Of a DNA stretch of 64,000 bases, positions 20,713 to 31,919 are shown one piece after another. The position numbers and the translations under genes are program-made. This DNA is from Cepaea nemoralis. Taxonomy: Eukaryota; Mollusca; Gastropoda; Stylommatophora; Helicidae. Location of the stretch: positions 1 to 64,000 of the forward strand of contig JACEFZ010021394.1 in the NCBI GenBank assembly GCA_014155875.1, in the 5' to 3' direction. How positions within the stretch are numbered: position 1 is the first letter of the stretch; every line of letters begins with the position of its first letter. Under the pieces are notes generated by a model, which had not been told where the DNA came from, searched no databases, and was given only the letters and a program-made list of their open reading frames with translations.

Positions 20713-21933
20713 TTCAATCTCTCACTCTTCCTCCTCTTCCCTCTCTCCCACTCGTCTCTTCTGCTCTTCCTCCCAGTCTTTCTCATTCTCTTCCTCCTGA
20801 TACTCCTCCTTCTTATGCATTCGCTCTGAGTCCACCTAGTTAATATCCCTAATAAACGTATTAATTAGTTTGAGGATCTTGACATCCGCGGGCAGTTCTT
20901 AGAGGAATTCAGTTAGTTAATGCCGTATTTGTGTTTGTTAATTACTGTAACATGGCAAGAGCATAGAGGGTAACGGACCGTCTCGGGGATAATGTTACTC
21001 ACACACACACACGATCCCACCAACATATCTTGAACTTGTGTTACTGATAATATTTCAATCTGTTATACTGCAATCTAAAAATGTTAACCTCATCATGCCA
21101 TGAAAATATTAGATCCACTGCAGCTAGCCATCACTGCGGAGATGGCACATAGTAGTTGATTGGTGACAACACACAGCTCCCACCACATATATTCACGGAT
21201 GTGTTCATATGTTCCATACATCAGGCCTTAATTCATTACTCTCTGAACTAAGGGTCGAGTGTACTTGGCTTTTATGTATTTTGCTTAAGAAAACATAAAT
21301 AATTGCCCTTTGTGCTGATAACTGTCCACATATGTAGGTCAGCAATGAGCGTGCATAAGTCTCAGATAGTGTGTTTTACAGCCTTGGCAACAATAGACCT
21401 CGCATGTTTTGTCGCGTGCCTCATGTTATTAATAAGTTGTAGCTATCTTCACAAACCTCTGCAATCTAAAGCAACCTTTAACATGGTGTAATGCCCTCCT
21501 TTTTATCTCGGCATCTCTGCGCACCCTTCATCTGACGCCGCGTGAGCAGCCTCGACAATTGATTAATTACAACTGGCGAGCGACCGGAGAAGACCAAAGA
21601 AAGACCCGGAGCGTATCCGTGTTGGGGAGAGTTAATGGAAAATCGTTGTGCTCACGCAAACGCAGAGGGTTTAATGATGCGAAGAGTCGACTTATCAGAA
21701 ATGGAGGGAGTGGGTGCTGTTGGAAGGAAGGGTTGCAGAAGCTGCTGCTTTGAAAATGCTGGCTTTATTGGGGGAGAAGTTCATTGTAAAATAGTACAAA
21801 AAGTAGCCACAATTTGTAATATAAAGTGGTGTTTCATCTTGGCTATTAGACAATTTGAAGGGAAAGAATGATGATTACAGACAAAAGGAAGTCCAAGCAA
21901 AAGGGTGAATTAATGCTGTTTAAGCGACGACTC
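20713..21933. other. unassigned sequence
   Basis: 20,713-20,820 is pyrimidine-rich and extends the TTC array. There is a CA run at 21,001-21,012. ORFs at 21,303 and 21,559-21,871 are short and unsupported. Confidence 0.45.
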
Positions 21934-22146
21934 TAGGAGCGGCTGGCTGAGTGGCTACGAATGCTGGGTTCTCCTTCGATAGAACCGGGTTCGAATCCTC
22001 GGTAAGGTGTGGATTTTTTTTTTCTGACGGGGCAAAAATAAAACCCTAACCTACACAGTTCTCGGCGACTGCATTAGCTAGGCGGCCTTAATTCATCAAG
22101 CTCAAGACACCCCAACCCCCCAAGGTCTCTATTACACGCATTAGAC
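21934..22146 (+). mobile_element. tRNA-derived SINE, family C
   Basis: Box A TGGCTGAGTGG (21,944-21,954) and box B GGGTTCGAATCC (21,987-21,998) are both canonical, in a region shaped like a tRNA with a long variable arm. The body has a T run, GACGGGGCAAAAATAAAACC, CTAACCTACACAGTTC and GCTAGGCGGCC. Other copies are at 27,655-27,815 (minus) and 27,975-28,150 (plus). It is not a functional tRNA: the acceptor stem cannot be closed. Confidence 0.88.
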
Positions 22147-22282
22147 ATGTTATGCTAGACGCTAGGTCGAGCTGGGAGTCCTGGTCAAGATTAAACATTC
22201 AATTCTGCATCCATGAGGCTGGAACCAATAAGCATTGCTCCAGCAGGTAAACATCTAGCCACTACGTTACCGCGGCTCCCGA
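22147..22282 (-). mobile_element. SINE family B fragment
   Basis: Minus-strand head only: CTAGCCACTACGTTACCGCGGCTCCC pattern at 22,255-22,280 (split here as CTAGCCACTACGTTACC and GCGGCTCCC) with degenerate body before it. It abuts SINE C on its left. Confidence 0.7.
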
Positions 22283-22305
22283 TGTTATTCTTTTTTTTTT
22301 TTTTT

Positions 22306-22535
22306 AGCATATACTTTACAGGACTTAGCTGTCAACACCAGCATCTTTCAGCTGTATGTTGATCTCTTTGGCAAGATTACGCTCAGTAGTTTGCCATTGC
22401 TTTCTGAACGGCCGGCTCACATACCCCGTAAGTTACCGATGCGATTTGAACCACTGCTGATTTGAACCGTCATCACGTTACCGACGAGAGTATACGAGAT
22501 TACGGAGAAAAGTCATAACCTCTAAGCCACGAAGC
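22306..22535 (-). mobile_element. SINE family A copy
   Basis: Inverse of the family consensus: tail end (CATATACTTTACAGGAC), TTTGCCATTGCTTTCTGAAC in the middle, and a head with CCTCTAAGCCACGAAGC at its edge. Its head version is the same subtype as the copy at 51,915. Confidence 0.85.
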
Positions 22536-22617
22536 TTTAGTGATTGCAAAATGGTCCTTGACTCACGGCCGTCTGTTGCTACATAAAGGACCCATGGTCT
22601 CAAAAATGCTACACTCG

Positions 22618-22866
22618 TTCGTTTCCTGGCGGTCTGAGGCGAAAGAGTAACGAATGCAATTCGTAATCTCACATACAGCGTTCGAAATACAGCTGCGGAC
22701 GATTTGCAAGCAGACCGCCTTGCGTTGGTTTCCATACAATGGTATGAGTGCTGGTCGTTCAGAAAGCAATGGCAACTACTAAACGTAAACTTGCCCAGGA
22801 ATCACAAACAGCCAAAAGATGCTGGAATAGACTCCTACGTCCTGTAAAAGATACACAGTTAACTTT
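22618..22866 (+). mobile_element. SINE family A copy
   Basis: GTCTGAGGCGAAAGAGTAAC to GTAAAAGATACACAGTTAAC. It lies 80 bp from the inverted copy at 22,306-22,535, so the pair could fold as a long hairpin. Confidence 0.82.
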
Positions 22867-23823
22867 TTATTGATCATTATAGCGCTACAGTATTCTAAAT
22901 ATATTATATTTTCAATTTATTCATCGCTAGTTGTAATTCTTGGTTGGCAAGTACTTGTTTCTGTCTGTATAGGTTGTTATTTAAAGTTCAGAATACAACA
23001 AAATCCGCACATTAATTGTTTAAAAGCTGCCAAGTAGCTTTATATATACAGCTAAACGAAAAATATTACGAGAAATCGTACTAGCAAATAACAAATCCAC
23101 AACCATCAATGTGTCTAATCTTCATACAGGAAAAGATTTCGCCATGTGTCCCCCCCCCCCCCCCCCCCCCTAGTTGGCATCAAATGTTGGACCATCAGTA
23201 ATGCCTACATATTTCAAACAGGCTGACACTGGCATAAAAACTCACTCTTTAAACTGTCCAAAAATAGTATGTTGCAAGACATCATAAAAGAGTAAAACAG
23301 TAAAAGTGGCCCACACTATTCAAACAGAAAACGGCAATTTACCACTCCTGTTTCATAAACAAATGAGAAATATCTGGAAACAATGAAAACATTTAGCTCA
23401 TAATCAGCATCGAGTCTCGGAAACTGAAAGGCTTTGACAGAAAACAGAAAGAGTAAGCAAGGCGTAGAACGAACAGTAATGGCAAACATGCTTACTGGAA
23501 GAAGAGAAGGATCGACCAACATGAAGATGGTCATAGGATATTAACTGATTCAGTGTCAAACAAAAGTAGGTTTGTACCAAACATGGTACACAATCACATG
23601 AGCAAGTATTATAATGTAAATTTCCGTTTTCTGAGCACTGAAATTTCGGAGTATAGTACCAAACGAAACAAATAATACAATGACCTAGTATGGCGTTATA
23701 TCGTCCGTCTGTCCAAATGAGAGGTCACATTTGGCGACATATTATCTTGGCTTCCTGGCTGACCACAATAACAAAACAACAACGTCTTCTGAAGCAGGGA
23801 CCTGCAATGGGTCGTTGATGTGC
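22867..23823. other. unassigned AT-rich sequence
   Basis: A C run at 23,151-23,170 is the only simple feature. The ORF at 23,316-23,534 (minus) is short, hydrophobic and without a domain. Confidence 0.45.
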
Positions 23824-24340
23824 TAGGACCGTCACATTTAGTAGGACCGTCACATCTAGTAGGATCGTCACATCTAGTAGGACCGTCACATCTAGTAGGA
23901 CCGTCACATCTAGTAGGACCGTCACATCTAGTAGGCCCGTCACATCTAGTAGGACCGTCACATCTGGTAGGCCCGTCACATCTAGTAGGACCGTCACATC
24001 TAGTAAGGCCCGTCACATCTAGTAGGCCCGTCACATCTAGTAGGACCGTCACATCTAGTAAGGCCCGTCACATCTAGTAGGAGCGTCACATCTAGTAGGA
24101 CCGTCACATCTGGTAGGCCCGTCACATCTAGTAGGCCCGTCACATCTAGTAGGACCGTCACATTTAGTAAGACCCGTCACATCTAGTAGGACCGTCACAT
24201 ATAGTAGGCCCTTCACATGTAGTAAGGCCCGTCACATCTAGTAGGCCCGTCACATCTAGTAGGACCGTCACATCTAGTAGGACCCGTCACATCTAGTAGG
24301 CCCGTCACATCTAGTAAGACCCGTCACATCTAGTAGGCCT
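23824..24340. repeat. 18-bp minisatellite, about 28 units
   Basis: Unit AGGACCGTCACATCTAGT with variants (AGGCCC and AAGGCCC, giving 18- and 19-bp units). Minus-strand ORFs (RCDGPT repeats, DVTVLL repeats) only follow the period. Confidence 0.96.
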
Positions 24341-24600
24341 GAATGCACTGAGGGATATGTTGGCAGTCTTTTCTTCTGTTGGTGGACGGTGGACACAGGA
24401 GTCGAACCAACAGCTCTTTAGCATTACCCATTACTAGCCCTTATAGCATTACCCATTACTAGCCCTTATAGCATTATCCATTATTAGCCCTAATATCAGC
24501 TCTCCCTATCGGCTATACTAACGTGCCCGACAGGCATACATCACTGCATGTCTTTTGAAATTAATGTTGATATTGTCTTGTATGAGTGGTAATCAATGCC
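24341..24600. other. short tandem triplication and spacer
   Basis: CATTACCCATTACTAGCCCT occurs two to three times between 24,421 and 24,495 (about 29-bp unit, the third diverged). No gene. Confidence 0.7.
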
Positions 24601-24624
24601 TATACATGTATTTCTCATGTGAAT

Positions 24625-25134
24625 TTAAAATCCGCCGAATTCCTCCAGTGCTAGAGACATATTACTGTTAATAAGCCAGATTTCCTGTGTTAATAAGCCA
24701 GATTTCCTGAAATGTCCATATGTCTGTATTCTTCCATCAAGTTAAGCGTGGCCACGACATTTAGGCGGATTTGGATAGTTGATCCTACTGTGAATATATT
24801 CTACCCAAACGTGCTTTGCTCGAATCAGAAAGTCAGTACCGACAATGCCCAAATTAGCTCTGAGGTCATCATTTGATGCCTCTTTCGTGCGCTTGGCTAA
24901 TCGGTTGAAAATTGGGATGAATGAAATAAAAACATCAATGGCAGACCTCTGTGCCGATGCCTCTCCAGGCCTGAGTGACAGGTCATCAATTGGTCCCATT
25001 AAACCCTGATTGCCCAGTGCAACTATTTGGATGAGGGTGTCGTGAGGATTAGCCAGTCGCTGATGGAATAATTGGCAAGAGGATGATAGAACTATGGACG
25101 GACAGACGTTAATGAGAACTCTACGCTTTTCCTT
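24625..25134 (-). pseudogene. unassigned ORF remnant or exon
   Basis: The minus-strand frame is open from about 25,134 down to a TAA at 24,742-24,744, and continues open for about 38 more codons to about 24,630. The longest ATG-started part is 85 codons (24,999-24,742), but the frame extends upstream as KEKRRVLINV...LFHQRLANPHDTLIQIV. The composition is balanced and protein-like (ASAQRSAIDVFISFIPIFNR, RANLGIVGTDFL), unlike the repeat ORFs around it. I do not recognise the family. It could be an exon of a host gene, a transposon gene piece or an endogenous viral remnant. The region 24,660-24,700 has a 22-bp tandem duplication that falls in the same frame. Confidence 0.35.
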
Positions 25135-25421
25135 GACAGCTCGTTAAGATACTATTTGTGCACACTTACTGTGTAGGTAAACAGGTAAAGCTACTTCCAT
25201 TTAAGAAACTACATTACAGGTGGCAAGCATTAACTAATCTATAAAATAACTTGAAGTCACAAAGAGATTGGGTGGCCAGCACCATGCCTTTGTGTATTTA
25301 ATTTGAGGCATATTTCAGAAACTTATGTTTCAAAATTATCCAGAACTCACTCCGCGAGGCTGGATCGACCCCCAGCCGTAGCCTTCGGGAATAGCCCTCC
25401 ACCTGCTTCTCCTCCTCCCAC

Positions 25422-25431
<10 letters not shown>
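25135..25431. other. unassigned spacer
   Basis: I see no gene here. Confidence 0.4.
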
Positions 25432-25789
<358 letters not shown>

Positions 25790-26120
25790 GTTTAGCAAGG
25801 ACAAGTGACCACATTGTTGCAAGCCATTTACATATATTATTTAGTATATCTGTGTATCTAGATGCCCGTATGTATGTTTCTCTGTCTTCCAGTGCAGACT
25901 TCTGTTTTTTTTTTTTAAAATTAATTCCTTTTGCTTTGACTTGTTGTTGATATTATGTCTATCATCCCGTGTAACTGCGTTTCATTTTCAGAGACCACAA
26001 CCATGTCATCAGCATAACTGGGGTTGTTTAGAAAACTATTTACCTCCTATTGAAATTGTTTCTTTCACTTTTATCCCAGTCACACAATTGTATTATCTAC
26101 TTCTGGCACAGCCATTTCTA
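25790..26120. other. unassigned, possible RT scrap
   Basis: No gene. The minus strand has a weak LINE-like resemblance near 25,990-26,030 (a GTGTAACTG / CATCAGCATAACTGGGGTTG pattern like the inverse of a YADD region), too short to rely on. Confidence 0.3.
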
Positions 26121-26243
26121 TTTTAGGCATGGTCGACATCAGAGCTCCATGTCAATTTTCAAAACCTGCTTTCATGTGAATTCGAATCCATGGCCACCGG
26201 GTCGACAGGCAAGCGTCTAGCCACTACGCTACCCCAACTCGGT
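26121..26243 (-). mobile_element. SINE family B head fragment
   Basis: Plus-strand view: GAATTCGAATCCATGGCCAC, then GGGTCGACAGGCAAGCGTCT and AGCCACTACGCTACCCC, i.e. the inverted tRNA-like head with B and A boxes. The body is cut off. Confidence 0.75.
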
Positions 26244-26600
26244 GCCTTGTGGTATAACTTGTAGACACTGCAATGTTTCGACATTTAGTCCAACCTCTTT
26301 ATGAGCAGAAGAGATTAAAAAGGCTTTTTTTTATTTATTTAGGGGATCATACGGGAAAAATCCGATGCAATGAAGTCGATCCTCTCACCTTGAACCATTT
26401 AAACCCCTTTATGAGAGGGAAGACCAGGAGAACTTTCAATCAGATAGCAGTGCGAACGATTAATAGTGTGACTCTTCGCTGGCTGTTGAACAAGGGGACA
26501 GAGCACAAATGGGAATATCTTCAGTGCATTGATGTCAGTTCTTGTGGTCTGTTTACTTTGGTCTGCCCCCATATAAATTCACATATCTCAGTAACCAACT
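26244..26600 (+). pseudogene. 3' end of RNase H-type LINE
   Basis: 26,396-26,545 matches the inverse of 53,917-54,050: GAGAGGGAAGACCAGGAGAA, CAATCAGATAGC, GACTCTTCGCTGGCTGTTGA, AATGGGAATATC. The frame there encodes MRGKTRRTFNQI and TLRWLLNKGTEHKWEYLQC, the cysteine/histidine-containing C-terminus of the LINE. No catalytic domain is present. Confidence 0.75.
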
Positions 26601-27654
26601 GAGGGAAAGGATGAGATTTAGCAATATAATTTATCACTTACCCCCCCCCCCCCCAACATTTTTTTTTTTTTTAAATTGTTTTCTGAGATTGTACAGCAGA
26701 TTTCAAAGTTTGTTTATATGCGGTATATAATTACGGTCAGAGATGAAGTGCCCATTTTTAAATGTATTACTTCTTCACATGGAAACATTAGCGTTGAATA
26801 GTTAATTTTCTCATGGGATTGGTCTTATTACAAGAGCCTGGTGTAGTGGAACGGGGCATTACTGTAAAACAGTTTGTTAGCGAGAAATCACTAGTCTGTT
26901 ACCAAAACATCAAAGAAATGTCGCCGTGTTCCATGATTTAAGTTGCTTTTGGACCTATCAAAGACATATTCTTGGAGGGGGTAATATAGACGTCAGGAAA
27001 AAATTCATAACGATGCAACAGACAGTTTCAAAATAATTGATCGTGAATGAAAGCATTTATTTCTAGACAGATATTGCGCAACTCAACTCAACTCACCTCC
27101 TTTATAAAAAGTTATTTTATGCCTTGATGATGATTTTTTTTTTAAATTGAACTTCGACGTGTGTGATACAGTATATGTTCAAGAAACAAACCACACAGTA
27201 CTCTACGAAAAACCCTTATATAAATACAGGAAACATCACAGCAATAATAGTTGTATTTTATTTTAAGCTAAATACAGAAATCAAAGCTATGTCCGTCCCC
27301 TGGAAGCTGATCGTCAGCACTGGCTTCCCACGGCGCCGTGGCGGACCGGTTGAAAAGCGCGTGGTAGACTTTTTGAGATCACCGTAATGGGCCTCTGAAC
27401 ATGGATAATGGGGAGAAATGGCGGTCTGATGTTGCATTGTACGCCGAAGTCAGTGACACAAAGCCTCGGAGGCTTCGTTGTAAAACTATACGTTACAATG
27501 ACACAAAGTAATACATGAGACACACACTGTGTTGAAGGAAGAATTAGTATACACATGTTTTGAGTCTGATGCAAGAGAATTGATAATTTGGAATTAACAT
27601 GAGTATTGTCATCTACTGCCTATAGTACCTTTCAGTGTTGGGCAGGGGGTCTGA
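26601..27654. other. unassigned AT-rich sequence
   Basis: C run followed by T run at 26,641-26,672. 27,081-27,095 has CAACTCAACTCAACTC, a match to LINE tail units at 53,900. No gene seen. Confidence 0.4.
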
Positions 27655-27815
27655 GCCTGACGAATTAAGGCCGCCTTTCTAGTATAGTCGCACGAACTGT
27701 GTTAGCCTTTTCTTTTTGCCCCCGACATAAAATAATCCAAACCTTACCGAGGATCGAACCCGCGTCTCCCGAAGGAGAACACGGAGTTCTTAGCCACTCG
27801 CCAGCCGCTCCCCCA
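27655..27815 (-). mobile_element. SINE family C copy
   Basis: Inverse of 21,934-22,100: GGCCGCC, GTTAGCC, CCGACATAAAATAATCC, CCGAGGATCGAACCCG (box B inverse) and CTTAGCCACTCGCCAGCCGC (box A inverse). Confidence 0.85.
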
Positions 27816-27972
27816 ATACTAGTACAATCTGCGCTTAGTATGAAAACAGTAAAGAACTATCATTAGGGTTGAAATGAGCATTTCACAAGTATAAGTATAT
27901 AGTTACGGCCTGGTAGCCGCGTGTTTGAAAATTCATCCAAGCGGACATTATGTTTTTATAATTATTATTAAA

Positions 27973-28155
27973 GAGTCGACTGGCCGAGCGACTAGAATGC
28001 CGGATTCCATTCGGGAGACCGATTCGAATCCTCGGGTGGATTTTTTTTTTCTGTCGGGGCCAAAGAGACCCTAACCTGCACAGTTCGCGGCAACTGGACT
28101 AGCCAGGCGGCCTAATTCCTAAGTTCAAGACCTCTCTGCCATACACCTCAAGGTA
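27973..28155 (+). mobile_element. SINE family C copy
   Basis: GACTGGCCGAGCGACTAGAA (box A), ACCGATTCGAATCCTCGG (box B), a T run, GGCCAAAGAGACCCTAACCT and CTAGCCAGGCGGCC. It lies 160 bp from the inverted copy at 27,655, and the two can pair. Confidence 0.85.
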
Positions 28156-28310
28156 CTTCTTCTCCTTCTTCTTCTGAGTTATCCGGGTGATGCGTGTGTC
28201 TGTTTACAGCAGAGCTACGTTCTGCCGTTAGCCGACACATCCAACATTCTGCGATCATTTGTTGACCGGGTTAACCTTCCCAGGGGCAAGGTACTATATT
28301 GGCAGCAAAT
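28156..28310. repeat. repeat block shared with 2.7-2.9 kb
   Basis: CCGACACATCCAACATTCTG and ATTTGTTGACCGGGTTAACC parallel 2,828-2,870. It may be a piece of SINE family D or a separate repeat. Confidence 0.6.
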
Positions 28311-28599
28311 GGCAGATTTTCTTTTTATTACAGTGCCATGAGCTTGCAGGTCCACCAAGTCTATGATGAGTACAAAAGAGGGTAATGGCAAGTGAAGTCA
28401 GCAAGCATGAATTGAACCTTGTCATCCACTGAGAGTCGGGTGGTTTACTGAAATTATATGCCACTCACAAGTGCGTGCGTGATTCCATACAGACAGAGGG
28501 GAAGGCAGGCAGGCTTGTGTGTCCGCGTGCGCAGGTGGTTACATACATACGTGGATACTTAAATACGGTAAGCACATATGAACATACGCACTATGCGTA

Positions 28600-28765
28600 C
28601 ATGAGTACATACACACATACCTACCTGCCTGCCTGCCTACCTACCTACCTACTTACCTGCCTAACTACCTACCTACTTACCTAGCTACCTACCAACCAAA
28701 CGACCGACAAACAGACATACATACACACACACACACACACACTCACACATACACATACACACACA
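28600..28765. repeat. tetranucleotide and CA microsatellites
   Basis: CATA/CCTA/CTAC-type tetranucleotides from 28,600 to 28,690, then CA repeats at 28,722-28,742 and 28,755-28,767. Confidence 0.9.
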
Positions 28766-30319
28766 CAGGTAACAAATAATAAATATTAACATATTATCTT
28801 TGACCGAAACGTAAGTAACAGATATTAATATTGTGCACACATACAGAACAGGGCCCAGTTTATATTCTAAGTCCTCAGCTCTCTCTGTGTGGGGACGATC
28901 TGACCAAACTTCCTGCAAAATGTTAACCTGAATGTTGCTTTTAAATGATGCGAATGCTCAGGGGTAAAAACATCTAACAGAGATTTTTTTTTTTTTTTTA
29001 AATGGGGAAAAAAATAAACGTTCGAAAAAAAGACCGAAGGAAATCATTAAGATGGAAGCAAATAAATTTCTTTCCTTGTATGGAATAATTAGTTTGTCCT
29101 CTCTTGGCGAAGAGGTACAATTGCTCATTTCCCAGAAGCCTCTTTGTCGTATCGCTGGGTCCTAATGATCCGGTTGCGTGACGCGTGAAGAACTTACAAA
29201 AACGAATGAATCCCACTTAGTCTTCAGACACGAGTCAATTAATTTTACAGTTCTAAGTTGGAGAGAAGAAGAAAAAACGCGTCTGTTAAATACAAGCGAT
29301 CCGATTTCAGTCCTAAACGGTGAAATGGCTGGTCGAATCAAACTTAGGGATGAAGCTCTGTATGAGGGTATTTGTAGTGAGATAGATGACTATTGGTTGG
29401 GCGGAGGGATGACGGCACACGTTGTGTGGAAACCACGCGACTGTAGGCAAGGTACTATCTGAGATGTTTCTAACGGAGGGGAAGGAGAAGGAGGCAGGTA
29501 TTGATTTCTCTTTAACCGGATGAAGTGTAATCAATCTGTGGTGTACTTTGATCGCTTCCCTGAGATTCCAAGCTGAAAGACGTTCAGAGCAGAAAGACTC
29601 AGTGAAACAACATATCATAAGCATGTATAGTTGTTAACTCTTTTGTGAGTCAGAAGGAGTTAAAATTGTAACTGTCTGGGACTGAAGGCGTTAAAGTAAA
29701 TACTTAAAGTAACGTCTAATTTAGGTCTGGTAACAGTAGTCAGTGTCTGAAACTGCAGAAATAATACAAATGTTTTGGATATGTGAATGGTGGTTAATTA
29801 ACGTGTGAAGAGTTGCTCGGATTAGACTACGTTACGAAGCAACACTTGTTTTCAGTGGTAGGCAAGTTAGTTTCCGTAGCACTACATATCAAAAGTAAGT
29901 CAACAAAACTGACAACTCTCCTTGCGATATAACAGGTCATTTACAGAAAGTAGTGTTCTGATCACGACAAACTGGAAAATTATTCTCTGTTCCCTTTCAG
30001 ATCCACTGCCTCATGAATGTGCACATGTCTATCGTATCTTCTATGTTCTGTCTTCAGGTTGACGTCTGAACCTGTTACTAAGAGCACCAAGCGGAATATA
30101 GAAACGCCAGTGAACGCTTGGTGAGTTAATTGATTCTTGATTCTTGGCTTTGACAATCAACATCATCGAACATCCTCTACAACTTGAAGAAGTGAGACTT
30201 GGTATTGTTTCACTGGCAAATTACTAATTATGAAAATATAAATATAAAGATATGGCACGAATGTTTAGGTGTTGCTTCATTATCTTATATGGTATTAAAA
30301 TTTGATTTAAATAAAAAGT
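28766..30319. other. unassigned sequence
   Basis: No recognisable gene or repeat. ORFs at 28,998-29,216 (minus) and 29,178-29,624 (both strands) have no domain and overlap. An A/T run lies at 28,986-28,999. Parts of 29,640-30,060 look unique. Confidence 0.45.
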
Positions 30320-30322
30320 CCT

Positions 30323-30400
30323 TTTAACAGGACGTCGCAATCAACCCCAGCATATTTTGTCTGTTTGTTTGTTTGTCTGTTTGTGTGTTTTGTTCGCTGG
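30323..30400 (-). mobile_element. SINE A 3'-end scrap and TGTT/TTTG microsatellite
   Basis: GGACGTCGCAATCAACCCCA is the inverse of the SINE A 3' end, truncated after about 30 nt, then TGTT/TTTG repeats to 30,392. Confidence 0.7.
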
Positions 30401-30419
30401 TGTTGAACTCTAGAAGTTG

Positions 30420-30600
30420 CCATTAGTGGAGACTGCACTGAACTGATATTTGCATGTGGATTAGCTTTCCCTAGCCATAGGAGAATTCACTCCGACTTCT
30501 GTGGTACTTGTAATGTACGTCCCCAAGCAAAGGACGAGGGGTCATATTAGTCCAACTGCGCAGTGTACGCAACTTTACGTTCCGTAGTATTGCCATGGCT
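30420..30600 (-). mobile_element. SINE family D copy
   Basis: Matches 2,885-2,990 (GTGGATTAGCTTTCC, TCACTCCGACTTCTG) and the inverse of 30,840-30,980 (GTACTTGTAATGTACGT). Confidence 0.6.
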
Positions 30601-30799
30601 TTCTTAGCGACCAACTCTCATTTCATTGTGAAAGCGAAAGCAAAGCGATTGACTCCCAAATCTCATGCGGCTAACTTTAAGCCCGGTATATCGGGATTGT
30701 TAAACTGCGTTCTCTACCCCTAAGCAACAGAACGTAAATGCAGATTCATATAGAAATAATATTCGGAGGTCAGTATGATTGAATGGAAATAACGCGTGT

Positions 30800-31000
30800 T
30801 CTTAAACATCCAGTGTGCTAATGTCGAGGTAAAGGGGTTCAATCTCTACACAGGACAGCTGGACTAAAATGTTGGCCTCTTGTCCTCGACTTGGGAACGT
30901 AAATTACAAGTACCTCTGAAGTAGGATCTGGTTTGCCTGATGGCGAGGGACACTGTTAATAGGGAAAGCTAATTCAAGCCTAAAATTCACTCCAGCACTA
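30800..31000 (+). mobile_element. SINE family D copy with box B
   Basis: AGGGGTTCAATCTCTACAC (30,834-30,852) fits the pol III B box. The body has CCTCGACTTGGGAACGTAAA, ACAAGTACCTCTGAAG and GGCGAGGGACACTGTTAATA. It is inverted relative to 30,420-30,600. Confidence 0.6.
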
Positions 31001-31078
31001 CTAGAAGTAGTGTGTATGGTCTACACTTGAGAATGAGCGCCAAAAACAACACACACACAAATAGTCAGGATAGAATAC

Positions 31079-31919
31079 GTTATCTGTTGCTTGATGCTTC
31101 AGTATATTGATGAATACAGATATAAGGGACATCATTAAATATGTTGCTTGATGCTTCAGTATATCGATGAATACAGATATAAGTAAGGGACATCATTAAA
31201 TATGTTGCTTGATGCTTCAGTATATCGAAGCATACAGATATAAGGGACATCATTAAATATGTTGCTTGATGCTTCAGTATATCGAAGCATACAGATATGA
31301 GGGACATCATTAAATATGTTGCTTGATGCTTCAGTATATCGATGAATACAGATATAAGTAAGGGACATCATTACATGTGTTGCTTGATGAGTCAGTATAT
31401 TGATGAATACAGATATAAGTAAGGGACATCATTAAATATGTTGCTTGATGCTTCAGTATATTGATGAATACAGATATAAGCAAGGGACATCATTAAATAT
31501 GTTGCTTGATGCTTCAGTATATTGATGAATACAGATATAAGTAAGGGACATCATTAAATATGTTGCTTGATGCTTCGGTATATTGATGAATACAGATATA
31601 AGTAAGGGACATCATTACATGTGTTGCTTGATGCTTCAGTATATTGATGAATACAGATATAAGTAAGGGACATCATTAAATGTGTTGCTTGATGCTTCAG
31701 TATATTGATGAATACAGATATAAGTAAGGGACATCATTAAATATGTTGCTTGATGCTTCAGTAAATTGATGAATACAGATATAAGCAAGGGACATCATTA
31801 AATGCGTTGCTTGATGCTTCAGTATATTGATGAATACAGATATAAGTAAGGGACATCATTAAATATGTTGCTTGATGCTTCAGTACATCGAAGCATACAG
31901 ATATAAGGGACATCATTAA
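31079..31919. repeat. 56/60-bp minisatellite, left half
   Basis: About 14 units with core TTGCTTGATGCTTCAGTATA, TGATGAATACAGATATAAG and GGGACATCATTAAATAT. Short (about 56 bp) units carry GAAGCATACAGATATAAGGG, and long (60 bp) units carry an extra TAAG. The array is interrupted exactly at the LTR element and resumes at 41,119. Confidence 0.95.
31915..31919 (+). other. left target-site duplication ATTAA
   Basis: ATTAA immediately before the left LTR is repeated at 41,119-41,123 immediately after the right LTR. Because each minisatellite unit has ATTAA, the support comes from the perfect resumption of the unit across the element. Confidence 0.88.

Noticed and set aside
19964..20829. Long ORFs rich in Glu, Lys, Arg, Leu or Phe
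   Set aside because: They are six-frame readings of a TTC/GAA triplet array; no start context, no domain and all three frames are open on both strands.
21937..22010. Functional tRNA gene (Ser- or Leu-like)
   Set aside because: A and B boxes are good, but the acceptor stem does not pair and the sequence continues into a SINE body repeated elsewhere.
23696..24077. RCDGPT and SHLVGP repeat proteins
   Set aside because: They follow the 18-bp (multiple of three) period of a minisatellite; no unique flanking domain.
23824..24340. CRISPR array
   Set aside because: Units are directly adjacent with no spacers, the DNA is eukaryotic and there are no cas genes. The same applies to the 49-, 60- and 86-bp arrays.
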